Positions 16,929 through 24,330 of a stretch of 64,000 nucleotides of DNA are shown here, piece after piece. Numbering within the stretch: position 1 is the first letter of the stretch; every line of letters starts with the position of its first letter. The translations under genes and the position numbers were made by a program. The notes beneath the pieces were generated by a model, which searched no databases, was not told the origin of the DNA, and was given only the letters and a program-made list of their open reading frames with translations. Location of the stretch: NCBI GenBank assembly GCA_044507065.1, contig JBIQJY010000003.1, positions 48,700 through 112,699 of the forward strand, written 5' to 3'. This DNA comes from SCN-69-37 sp044507065 (GTDB taxonomy: Bacteria > Acidobacteriota > Vicinamibacteria > Vicinamibacterales > SCN-69-37).

Positions 16929-17674
16929 TCCATGTCTCCCGTCACGTGTGTGGCGCTCGCCGTCCGGGCGATCGCGCCACTGTTGCCGGCCGGCGCCGAG
17001 GCCAGCCCTGTCCCGGCCGCACTCGCCAGCCACGCCTGGTGTTCCTCGGCGGACCGCACGTGGATGACCGCGGGCATCAGGCCGTGCCCGATGCCGCAGA
17101 TCTCGGCGCACTGCACGTCGAAGTCACCGGTCTCGGTCGCGCGGAACCACCCCAGAATCGCGCGGCCGGGCACCGCGTCCTGCTTCAGCCGGAAGACCGG
17201 CACCGAGAAGCTGTGCACGACGTCGCGCGAGTGCAGTTCGAACCAGTAGGTCCGGCCGACCTGCACGTGCATGTCGTCGACCGTGCGGATGTCGTCGGCC
17301 GTGTCGAGCTCGCCGTCCGGCCCGGCGTGCACGAACGTCCACGCCCACTGCTGCGCGATGACGCGGACGCGCTCCTCGCTGGGGGGGGCGGAAATCTTGA
17401 TGTCGTTCCAGACCCGCAGCGCGAAGATCAGGATCAGGATGTCGAACATCAGCACCGCGTAGTGCGGCCACGACACCCAGCGCTTCTGACTCTTGATCTC
17501 GCCCGCGATGTACATCGCCTTCTCGCCGTCGCGCGCGCGGAACCGCCAGAGCAGCCAGAAGAACAGCACCTCGGCCGCCACGAACCAGGCGCCGACGATG
17601 ACGGCGATCAACAGGATGAGGTTGTCGACATCGGCCGCGTAGGTCGACGCCTGCAGCAGATACCAGGAAGGCAT
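16925..17674 (-). CDS. ctaC: Cytochrome c oxidase subunit II
   Basis: 249 residues: two membrane helices (about 15-45 and 70-92) and a periplasmic cupredoxin domain. The Cu-A ligands are all present: His in DVVHSFSVP, then CAEICGIGHGLM with two Cys, His and Met, and the electron-entry QWAWTF aromatic patch. No C-terminal cytochrome c domain is fused, so the separate diheme cytochrome c upstream is the probable electron donor. It overlaps subunit I by four bases. Confidence 0.95.
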   Translation of the reverse strand: MPSWYLLQASTYAADVDNLILLIAVIVGAWFVAAEVLFFWLLWRFRARDGEKAMYIAGEIKSQKRWVSWPHYAVLMFDILILIFALRVWNDIKISAPPSEERVRVIAQQWAWTFVHAGPDGELDTADDIRTVDDMHVQVGRTYWFELHSRDVVHSFSVPVFRLKQDAVPGRAILGWFRATETGDFDVQCAEICGIGHGLMPAVIHVRSAEEHQAWLASAAGTGLASAPAGNSGAIARTASATHVTGDME

Positions 17675-17677
17675 GGG

Positions 17678-17791
17678 TCAGAGCCTCACAAGGACGTAAG
17701 CGGCAATCGCGTAGAGCACCGCGCCGCCGAGCGTCCAGAGAAACACGGTCCGCCCGATGGCGGTGGGGTCGTCCTGATCAGGGTGTGCCAT
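17678..17791 (-). CDS. 37-residue single-helix membrane peptide of the oxidase operon
   Basis: Translates to a polar N-terminus (MAHPDQDDPTAIGRT) followed by one membrane helix (VFLWTLGGAVLYAIAAYVL) and a short basic end. It sits between the cytochrome c gene (18 bases away) and subunit II (three bases away), in the operon orientation, and fills an otherwise empty gap. Small one-helix subunits are common in heme-copper oxidases, so a structural subunit is likely. No named family was recognised; coding status rests on context and composition. Confidence 0.7.
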   Translation of the reverse strand: MAHPDQDDPTAIGRTVFLWTLGGAVLYAIAAYVLVRL

Positions 17792-17809
17792 GAATAACTA
17801 TCCCGAACG

Positions 17810-18463
17810 TCAGGGCTGCGGAGGCAGCGCATGCACGTACGCCGCAACGCTGTCGACCGCGTCCGGCGTGATGGCCATCGACATCGCGGCCATGACGGGG
17901 CCGAGCGCGTCGCCCGGTGCCGTGCCGCGGATGCCGCTGCGGAACTTGCGAATCTGCAGGGCCACGTACCAGTCGTCGAGGCCGGCCAGCGGCGGCGCGT
18001 TGACCTCCTGGTTGCCCTCGCCGCTCGGGCCGTGGCAGGCCAGGCACATCGCGTAGGCCTGCTGTCCGGCGGCCGGGTCGGCGGAAATGGTGGCCGCCGT
18101 CACGACTCGCGGCAGCCCGGCGACGTACGCAGCCACCGCATGGCGCTCCGCTTCGTTTCGCACCTGCATCGACATCGGGCGCATCCGGAGGCCTTCGACG
18201 TCATCCGGATGTTTGCCGCGCAGGCCAGTCTGGAACCGCTCGAGCTGCGACGCGATATACCACTCGGGAAGACCCGCAATGGCCGGTGCACCCTGCACCG
18301 TGTCGCCGCCCGCATCCGGGCCATGGCAGGCCACGCAGGCCCGGTACAGCTGCGCCCCGGTGATCTCGCGGCTCGCATCGGCCGGCTGCGCGCACGCACT
18401 TGTCAGGACCGCAACCGCCAGGCAGGCGGCCGCAGCCAGAAAACGAGTGTGAGAGGCGTACAT
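17810..18463 (-). CDS. Diheme cytochrome c lipoprotein
   Basis: 217 residues. A signal peptide ends in the lipobox LTSAC, so the protein is probably lipid-anchored. Two class I cytochrome c domains follow, each with a heme motif (CVACH and CLACH) and a distal Met region (RMRPMSMQ and MAAMSMA), the layout of cytochrome c4-type proteins. It is the first gene of the oxidase operon and the natural electron donor to the Cu-A centre. ATG 18463 directly precedes the signal peptide; the longer upstream frame has no signal-like features. Confidence 0.9.
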   Translation of the reverse strand: MYASHTRFLAAAACLAVAVLTSACAQPADASREITGAQLYRACVACHGPDAGGDTVQGAPAIAGLPEWYIASQLERFQTGLRGKHPDDVEGLRMRPMSMQVRNEAERHAVAAYVAGLPRVVTAATISADPAAGQQAYAMCLACHGPSGEGNQEVNAPPLAGLDDWYVALQIRKFRSGIRGTAPGDALGPVMAAMSMAITPDAVDSVAAYVHALPPQP

Positions 18464-18759
18464 GTTGTAGGTAGTCCTCGCGCCCACCGAAGCGAGCGCT
18501 GCGGCCCAAGCTGGTAGGCGCTGGGGAAGGCAGCGTGAAAACGCTCGTTGGTCGCACGGCGACCGTGGGTGCGCCAAGAGTCTATCACGACCGTGCGACA
18601 GGGGCCGCCACGCGCGGGCGCAGGGCCCGCCTGCGGCCGTATACTCGCGCCAGTACCGATCGATTCGAGTAGCGGAAGTCGAGGGCCTCACCTCGCGACG
18701 GCACGTCGAATCTTACGGCTCGCCGTGCCGGCACAGTCCGAAAGGCCGGGTGACAGAGG
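18464..18759. other. Divergent intergenic region, oxidase operon / VWFA gene
   Basis: 296 bases without a gene, presumably holding both promoters. TATACT at 18640-18645 could serve as a -10 box for the rightward gene, but no good -35 accompanies it. GGTCGC-ACG-GCGACC at 18550-18564 is a small perfect inverted repeat. Nothing else is convincing. Confidence 0.3.
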
Positions 18760-19677
18760 ATGAGAGCACGCACCGCATGCGCGTTGGTCGCTGCACTGGG
18801 CATCGTCACGGCCGATCGCCTGACGGCCGAGCCGCAATCGCCGCCCGAAACACGCCGGATCTTCGTGACGGCCGTCGACAACAGGGGTACCCCTGTCACC
18901 GACCTCACCGCCGCCGAGTTCGTCGTCAAGGAAGATGGACGCGAGCGCCCCATCGTCAGCGCGGCGCCCGCCACGACGCCGCTCCAGATTGCGCTGATGA
19001 TCGACGACAGCGGCCTGGGGCTGCAGGCGATGCGCGAAGGCGCGGCTGCCTTCGTCCGGCACGTGCAGGGCGCCGCCGAAATGGCCGTCATCACGACCGG
19101 TGGCCGCAACATCGTCCTCTCGGATTTCACGACCGACACCGACCAGCTCATCGCGACCGTCAACAGGATCTATGCGCGCAACCTGACCGGGGCGTTCCTG
19201 ACCGACGGGTTCCTGGAAGTCGCGCGCGTGTTCGGCCAGCGCGAGGCGCAACGGCCCGTCATCGTCTCGGTGGGCGTCGAGGGTGAGGACTTCAGCGCTG
19301 CCCGACCAGCCGACGTGCTTGCGGCGCTTCTGCGCACGGGCACGCAGCTCTACATGGTGCGCATCGGACGACCGGTGCTGGGACAGTCGAACCCGGCCGC
19401 GGCCAACCGCGGGGAATCGCTGGCCGACGAACAGACCCGGTTCAACGCCATCCTCGGACAGGCACCGCCGCGATCGGGCGGGCGCATCGAACAACTGACC
19501 TCGGATGTCGGCATCCCCGTGCGCATGCAGGCCATCGCCCGAGAGCTGACATCGCAGTACGAAGTGACCTACACCACCGACAAGCCGGACGGCGTGGAAC
19601 TGCGACTCGAGGTGTCGTCGCCGCGCCGGGGTGTGCGGTTGCGCGCACCCCAGCGCGTCGGCCAGCCGCGTCAGTAG
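18760..19677 (+). CDS. VWFA-related (acidobacterial-type) secreted protein
   Basis: 305 residues. Signal peptide about 1-24; then the family-typical RIFVTAVDNRGTPVTDLTAAEF segment (a beta-sandwich preceding the VWA fold), the VWA domain from about 83 and a C-terminal SQYEVTYTTDKPDG strand region. The MIDAS motif reads DDSGL instead of D-x-S-x-S, so the last metal-binding serine is missing and metal-dependent ligand binding is doubtful. It is not in an operon; its neighbours run in the opposite direction. The family is abundant in Acidobacteria and its role is unknown. Confidence 0.8.
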   Translation: MRARTACALVAALGIVTADRLTAEPQSPPETRRIFVTAVDNRGTPVTDLTAAEFVVKEDGRERPIVSAAPATTPLQIALMIDDSGLGLQAMREGAAAFVRHVQGAAEMAVITTGGRNIVLSDFTTDTDQLIATVNRIYARNLTGAFLTDGFLEVARVFGQREAQRPVIVSVGVEGEDFSAARPADVLAALLRTGTQLYMVRIGRPVLGQSNPAAANRGESLADEQTRFNAILGQAPPRSGGRIEQLTSDVGIPVRMQAIARELTSQYEVTYTTDKPDGVELRLEVSSPRRGVRLRAPQRVGQPRQ

Positions 19678-19710
19678 CCAGCGCGGTTCGTGAGCACGGG
19701 CGACACACGC

Positions 19711-21171
19711 CTACCGCGGCACGGGCGTATCGTCGGCCTGCAGATCGCCGAGCGCGTACTGCATCCCGGCAAGGACGTGCTCGAGCATCGGCGTGTTGGC
19801 GTAGATCCGTTCACTGTGACCGAGGGCCAGGTAGAACACGCGCCCCTCGCCTTCCCGACGAATCCAGCTGAGACCATAGTCGCGATCGGCGCGCGGGTAG
19901 TCCTCGAGCGCGCGATCGCCCTCGCTCATCCTGTCGTAGTCGATGCTCGTCAGAACGCGCACGTTGTCGCGCGACCACGAATCGGCGGCCATCGTGTAGA
20001 TCTCGTCGCGGATGTCGAATGACTGGCCATCGAACATGGCCGTCAGCGGACTCGTCGGATCGTCGATCCTGACGGTCACCAGCTGCGGATCGAGCCAGTG
20101 GTACTTGAAGAATCCGCCGATCATCCGGTTGTAGTCGGCCCACGTGCCCACCTGGGTATCGGGCCCCTGCTGCGCGGCAGCCGCCGGCGACGGCGGCACG
20201 AGCGTCCCGAAGAGCGCGAAGTCGGCCTGCGTCAGCCGGCCCGCGCCGTCCGGATCGAGGGTGCGATACCAGGCGTCGGCCAGCGCCTCGACCTCGGCGC
20301 GATCGAGCCGCTCGTCGCTGTTGCTGTCGCCCTGGGCAAGCATGAGTGAGGCCAGCGTGCCGCCGGCCGAGAACGACTTGAACAGGTCCGCGATGCCCCC
20401 GCCGGCCGCCGGCGGCGCGCTGTCTTCGTGGTAGGCGTCTGTGGCCGCGTGGATCCCGGCCAGCCCCTTGCCGCCGCGGACGAACTCGCGCAGCGCGCGG
20501 CGCCGGGCCGCGGTGGCCGCCGCGTCGGCCGGATCGTCGAGGAACGCGCCGGTCGTGCTCGCGAGGAACACCGCGTCGAACTGGCGCAGGTTCTCGGCCG
20601 TGACGTCAGCGGCGTCGTAGGAGATGGTCGTCGTCCAGGCGCCGGTCTTCTGGCCGAGCGCGTCGATGGTGGCCGCGGCCAGGGGAATCGACGAGTGCAC
20701 GAACCCGGCCGCGCGCGCCAGCACGAGCACGCGCCGCGGGCTGGCCGGGCGGGCCGGTGCGCTGGCGGGCAGCGCGGCCGTCATTGCCGCGACAGAGGCC
20801 GGCTCGGGCGTCTGCGGCTGGGCGGCGGTGCCCCCCATGTTGAACGCCGCGGCGAGACTCGAGAGCGGCAGCGCCGCATCGAGCACGGGCTCGAGCTGTT
20901 CGCGTGTCACCGCCCCGGCCTGCGCGGCATCCGCTTCCATGAACCACGCGCCGGTGGCGGCCCGCAGCTCGTCGCGCACGACGAGGCCGTCCTTGTCGGT
21001 GTCGGCGGCTGCGAACAGCAGCGTCGATGTCAGCAGCCCGTTGAGGCTGGCGCTCGTCCCGAGCGGCAGCGTCTGGCCGGCCCGCGCCGGTTCATTTCCA
21101 CTCGGGCCGGCCGAACACGCGGCCACGCACACGGCGGCGGCCATCACGGTCATCAGGTGCGATGTTCTCAT
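19711..21171 (-). CDS. ThuA-domain lipoprotein with EF-hand pairs, one inserted in the ThuA fold
   Basis: 486 residues. Lipobox VAAC near residue 19. A first EF-hand pair follows (loop DTDKDGLVVRDE at 57-68, second loop degenerate near 79-92). The ThuA (trehalose-utilisation-like, flavodoxin/GATase-like) fold begins at RRVLVLARA (146) and reaches GIHAATDAYHE (about 239-249). A second EF-hand pair interrupts it (loops DSNSDERLDRAE 282-293 and DPDGAGRLTQAD 306-317). ThuA then resumes at TWADYNRMIGGFF (343) and runs to the end. The inserted loops keep the calcium-ligand spacing. ThuA proteins are usually linked to sugar metabolism, but the reaction is unproven. Divergent from the S1 gene, 75 bases apart. 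Confidence 0.8.
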   Translation of the reverse strand: MRTSHLMTVMAAAVCVAACSAGPSGNEPARAGQTLPLGTSASLNGLLTSTLLFAAADTDKDGLVVRDELRAATGAWFMEADAAQAGAVTREQLEPVLDAALPLSSLAAAFNMGGTAAQPQTPEPASVAAMTAALPASAPARPASPRRVLVLARAAGFVHSSIPLAAATIDALGQKTGAWTTTISYDAADVTAENLRQFDAVFLASTTGAFLDDPADAAATAARRRALREFVRGGKGLAGIHAATDAYHEDSAPPAAGGGIADLFKSFSAGGTLASLMLAQGDSNSDERLDRAEVEALADAWYRTLDPDGAGRLTQADFALFGTLVPPSPAAAAQQGPDTQVGTWADYNRMIGGFFKYHWLDPQLVTVRIDDPTSPLTAMFDGQSFDIRDEIYTMAADSWSRDNVRVLTSIDYDRMSEGDRALEDYPRADRDYGLSWIRREGEGRVFYLALGHSERIYANTPMLEHVLAGMQYALGDLQADDTPVPR

Positions 21172-21246
21172 CGCGCGATTCTACGCCGGTCGCCGAACCT
21201 GAGTCACAATGTCCTGTTGGCAATCTGCGGGTTCGGGGAGCATGAC

Positions 21247-22425
21247 GTGAACGAGAACGACAGCGAAGACTTTGCGGCAATGTTCGAGGCGTCGATCCGG
21301 ACGACTCGCCTCGAGAATGGACAGACGATCGAAGGAACCATCGTGGCGCTCGGCACCGACGTGGCCTTCGTTGACGTCGGCGGCAAGGGCGAGGCCACCA
21401 TCGGCCTCGACGAACTGCGGCGGGACGACGGCACGCTCGAGGCGGCCGTAGGCGAGCGCATCCAGGCGACCGTGGTCGGGACCTCGGGCGGCGTCAGGCT
21501 GTCGCGGCGGCTGCAGCGCGGCGCGGCCACGGCGCGGCAGCTCGACGACGCGTTTCGATCCGGGCTGCCGGTCGAAGGCAAGGTCGAGGCCGAGGTCAAG
21601 GGCGGCTTCTCGGTCACCATCGCGGGCCAGCGCGCCTTCTGTCCGTTCTCGCAGATCGACATCGTCCGCGGCACCGATCCGGCATCGCACATCGGTCAGG
21701 CCTATACGTTCCGGATCATCGAGTACGCCGAGGGCGGGCGGAAGTTCGTCGTCTCACGGCGTGTGCTGCTCGAGGCGGAACAGCAGGCGCGCGCGGCCGA
21801 GGTACGACGCTCGCTCGCCGTCGATGCCGTTGTCACGGGGCGCGTCGTGTCGGTGCGCGATTTCGGCGCGTTCATCGACCTCGGCGGCAACGTGCAGGGC
21901 CTGCTGCACGTCTCCGAGATGGGCTGGACGCGCGTGGGGCACCCGTCCGAGGTGGCGGCGCCCGGACAGGAGCTGACGGTCAAGGTGCTGCGCATCGACG
22001 AGGGTACGGGCCAGATTGCACTCGGCCTGCGCCAGCTGCTGGCCGATCCGTGGGCGGCCGCGCCGGTGACCTTCGCCAGCGGGCAGGTGCGGCAGGGCCG
22101 CGTGGAGCGTCATGCACCGTTCGGCGTGTTCGTGACGCTCGCCGAGGGCATCACCGGCCTCGTGCCCGGCGAGGAGACGGGCCTGCCGCGCGAGGCCGAC
22201 ATGAAGAAGGCGTTTCCCATTGGCACCGACGTGACGGTCATCGTGCTCGATGTGGACGCCCCGGCGCGACGCATCCGCCTGAGCATCAGGGGCGTCGGCG
22301 TCGCGCGTGAGGCGGCCGAGGTGCGCGAATACACCGAACGGCAGGATGCGACGCCGACGCAGGCGTTCGGCGGATCGCTTGCCGACAAGCTGCGCGGCGC
22401 GCTCGGCACGCGCGAGGATCGCTGA
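21247..22425 (+). CDS. S1-domain RNA-binding protein (ribosomal protein S1-like)
   Basis: 392 residues with four S1/OB-fold repeats (about 18-80, 95-165, 178-250, 265-345). The third is the most canonical (GRVVSVRDFGAFIDLGGNVQGLLHVSEM). GTG 21247 was chosen because GGGGAG ends six bases before it and the nearby ATG at 21242 is out of frame. At four repeats it is shorter than the six-repeat S1 of E. coli and may be a paralogue acting in mRNA binding or translation. The 3' end abuts the strongly structured region at 22426-22756, one base after the stop. Confidence 0.85.
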   Translation: MNENDSEDFAAMFEASIRTTRLENGQTIEGTIVALGTDVAFVDVGGKGEATIGLDELRRDDGTLEAAVGERIQATVVGTSGGVRLSRRLQRGAATARQLDDAFRSGLPVEGKVEAEVKGGFSVTIAGQRAFCPFSQIDIVRGTDPASHIGQAYTFRIIEYAEGGRKFVVSRRVLLEAEQQARAAEVRRSLAVDAVVTGRVVSVRDFGAFIDLGGNVQGLLHVSEMGWTRVGHPSEVAAPGQELTVKVLRIDEGTGQIALGLRQLLADPWAAAPVTFASGQVRQGRVERHAPFGVFVTLAEGITGLVPGEETGLPREADMKKAFPIGTDVTVIVLDVDAPARRIRLSIRGVGVAREAAEVREYTERQDATPTQAFGGSLADKLRGALGTREDR

Positions 22426-22756
22426 CCGATCTGGGGCACTTGACGACCGTCCGCAGAGGGCGTAGCGTGCAGGTAGATTCATCACACACCGCCTGGTGTT
22501 CGGGGTCAGATGAATCCGCCTGCGACAGAGACCCCAGATCGGAAGGAGGTCGCTCGATTGATTGACGCTACTCCACCGGGTCTGAATGTGAACGCGGCCA
22601 GGAGGGCCGCATCGAGTATCTGAACAGGTAGACGGACGTGCTCCTGGTCGGCCGAGACGAGTGCCCATAGGCACGCCGCATCATCCATGCGGCCCATGAC
22701 GGCGCAACCGCAGCACATCCATACTCAAGGGGCCATCTTCTGCAGGAGATGGCCCC
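22426..22756 (+). ncRNA. Candidate structured RNA downstream of the S1-domain gene
   Basis: Dense nested and serial inverted repeats in 331 bases. An 11-bp closing stem (22426-22436 with 22532-22542, perfect) encloses GCAGG/CCTGC (22469-22473 with 22519-22523), GATTCATC/GATGAATC (22476-22483 with 22509-22516) and ACACC-GCCT-GGTGT (22486-22499). Then come hairpins GCGGCC-AGGAG-GGCCGC (22594-22610), GTGCC-CATA-GGCAC (22661-22674), GCCGCAT-CATCC-ATGCGGC (22675-22693) and a 9-bp terminator-like hairpin. AGGAG occurs in two hairpin loops and as AAGGAGG between stems. An 11-bp perfect closing stem plus nested stems is unlikely by chance. No known RNA family (tmRNA, RNase P, SRP, 6S, common riboswitches) was recognised. 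Strand is inferred from the final hairpin. A 21-codon TTG frame (22558-22623) follows an AAGGAGGT and might be a leader peptide. Confidence 0.5.
22729..22756 (+). terminator. Terminator-like hairpin
   Basis: Perfect 9-bp stem GGGGCCATC / GATGGCCCC with a 10-base loop, followed on the plus strand by the pyrimidine-rich TCTCTTC. The T-run is weak, so termination is plausible but not certain. It sits between the convergent S1-domain and methyltransferase genes and could end the RNA candidate upstream. Confidence 0.5.
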
Positions 22757-22773
22757 TCTCTTCATGCCTTCGC

Positions 22774-23457
22774 CTACGCCTGACCCGCTGCGGCACGAGC
22801 GAGAAAAATCGTGTGCCGCGGGCCGCCTCGCTTCAGGCGGGCACGCACGTGCTCGACGTTCACGGAAAACCCGGCATGGCGCAGGCGCCGTACGAACCTC
22901 CGATCGTCGAATGCCGACCAGACCGCGAAGACCCCGCCGGGCTTCATCGCCGCCCGCGCGATGGCGAGGCTCCGATCGCCATAGAGACTCGCGTTCCCTG
23001 ACGAGACGAACGCCTCCGGACCGTTGTCGACATCGAGCAGGACCACGTCGAAGCGCGACGGGTTGGCCGCGAGGACATGCCCGACATCGCCGACCTCGAC
23101 GGTGACGCGCGGATCACGCGTGGGGTGATCCGCGAGCGGGCCGAGCGGCCCGCGGTTCCAGTCGACGACGCGCGCCACCAGTTCCGCGACGATGACCTGC
23201 GCGCCGGACGGCAGCAGGTTGAGGGTCTCCCGCAGCGTGTAGCCCAGCCCGAGGCCACCGACGAGCACACATGGCGCCTCGGCCGCCCGGACGTGCCGGC
23301 ACGCGAAGGCCGCCATCGCCTCCTCCGACCCATGCATCCGGCTCGACATGAGGATCCGCCCGCGCGAGAAGATGACGTACTCCTGATCGCGCCGCATGAG
23401 CCGCATGTCGGTGCCATCTGGTGCCTCGGTTTCGTCGAGCAGTTCCCACGGACGCAT
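22774..23457 (-). CDS. Spermidine-synthase-like class I methyltransferase-fold protein
   Basis: 227 residues. Rossmann-like fold with motif I VLVGGLGLGYTLRE, the acidic end of strand 2 (VIVAELVARVVDWNR), the VGDV region and VVLLDVDNGPEAF for strand 4. This arrangement is seen in spermidine synthases and related spermine/spermidine-synthase-like proteins. ATG 23457 replaces a longer upstream frame and gives the family-like N-terminus (RPWELLDETEAPDG). Whether it transfers aminopropyl or methyl groups is open. Divergent from the TonB-C lipoprotein, 121 bases apart. Confidence 0.7.
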   Translation of the reverse strand: MRPWELLDETEAPDGTDMRLMRRDQEYVIFSRGRILMSSRMHGSEEAMAAFACRHVRAAEAPCVLVGGLGLGYTLRETLNLLPSGAQVIVAELVARVVDWNRGPLGPLADHPTRDPRVTVEVGDVGHVLAANPSRFDVVLLDVDNGPEAFVSSGNASLYGDRSLAIARAAMKPGGVFAVWSAFDDRRFVRRLRHAGFSVNVEHVRARLKRGGPRHTIFLARAAAGQA

Positions 23458-23578
23458 CGAGACAGGGTACAGCCCCGGGGCGGCTTCCTGCGGCGCCGGG
23501 CTGAGACGAGGCACGCGTGGCCACCTCGTCCGCGCGCGGGCCGTGAGCAGTTTGACTCGGCGGGACGGGATGCGGACA

Positions 23579-24073
23579 ATGCCAGCGCTCATGCGACGCG
23601 CTCTGCGGCACTGCGGCGTTCTGGCGATACTCGTCGCGGCTGGGGCATGCGCTGCCCCGGACGGCGACGCCCCCGAAGCCGGGTCGTCGAATGCGCGGGA
23701 CGTCGCCCTGCCGTTCCGGGCTGGACCGCCGGCCTATGACGGTCCGCCGTTTCGCGCGGGCATCGCGCTGGGCCGCAGGACGCACTACGTACCACCTGAC
23801 CTGTCCGGCCTTCCCGCCCTTGCGCGGTCATCGCAGGTGATCCTGGAGGTTCAGATCGACGCCAGCGGAAACGTCGTCTCCGCACGGGTGCTGCGCGGGT
23901 TGCGCGACGACATCGATGCACGCGTGGTCGAGGCCGTGCGTCAGTGGCGTTACGAACCGGCGCGACTTCGAAAGGCCACAGGACAAATGGGCGATGCAGC
24001 CTGGCCCGCCGGTACGGCGGTCCCCGCATATTTCACGATTGGACCCAGCGTTTCTCACGACGGCAGCCCGTAG
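23579..24073 (+). CDS. TonB C-terminal-domain lipoprotein
   Basis: 164 residues. Signal peptide with lipobox AAGAC near residue 20, then an unstructured stretch and a TonB-type C-terminal fold (VILEVQIDASGNVVSARVL, then VVEAVRQWRYEPA, then a PAYFTI strand). It lacks the N-terminal membrane helix of true TonB, so it is more likely a periplasmic energy-transducer-like or envelope protein. Three in-frame ATGs (23570, 23579, 23591) are possible; 23579 is favoured by GGGA eight bases upstream. Confidence 0.65.
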   Translation: MPALMRRALRHCGVLAILVAAGACAAPDGDAPEAGSSNARDVALPFRAGPPAYDGPPFRAGIALGRRTHYVPPDLSGLPALARSSQVILEVQIDASGNVVSARVLRGLRDDIDARVVEAVRQWRYEPARLRKATGQMGDAAWPAGTAVPAYFTIGPSVSHDGSP

Positions 24074-24120
24074 GCGGCCGGATCGACCGCCGGCGCCGCG
24101 ACTCTCAATTCGGCCGGCCT

Positions 24121-24330
24121 TCAGCTCGCTGGCGGGTAGCGCTCGCGGACCCAGGCCTCGAACCGCGCGCACATCNNNNNNNNNNNNNNNNNNNNNNNNN
24201 NNNNNNNNNNNNNNNNNNNNNNNNNNNNNNNNNNNNNNNNNNNNNNNNNNNNNNNNNNNNNNNNNNNNNNNNNNNTCAGCTCGCTGGCGGGTAGCGCTCG
24301 CGGACCCAGGCCTCGAACCGCGCGCACATC
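24121..24330. repeat. 55-base direct duplication flanking an N run (assembly artefact)
   Basis: Bases 24121-24175 are identical to 24276-24330, separated by exactly 100 N. The repeated segment is the 3' end of the M3-type peptidase gene. Identical 55-base contig ends joined by a fixed-length N spacer are typical of de Bruijn contigs scaffolded without merging. Collapsing the copy leaves a 47-base intergenic gap and no missing sequence. Confidence 0.85.
24176..24275. other. Scaffold gap (100 N)
   Basis: A fixed 100-base N run that probably represents no missing sequence, because both sides carry the same 55 bases. No coding conclusion should be drawn across it. Confidence 0.95.

Noticed and set aside
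18640..18645. TATACT as a -10 box for the VWFA gene
   Set aside because: No acceptable -35 at the right distance; kept only as a remark on the intergenic region.
22506..22718. Minus-strand open frame of 70 codons across the structured intergenic region
   Set aside because: No ribosome-binding site or recognisable domain, and it coincides with the inverted repeats, which better explain the sequence.
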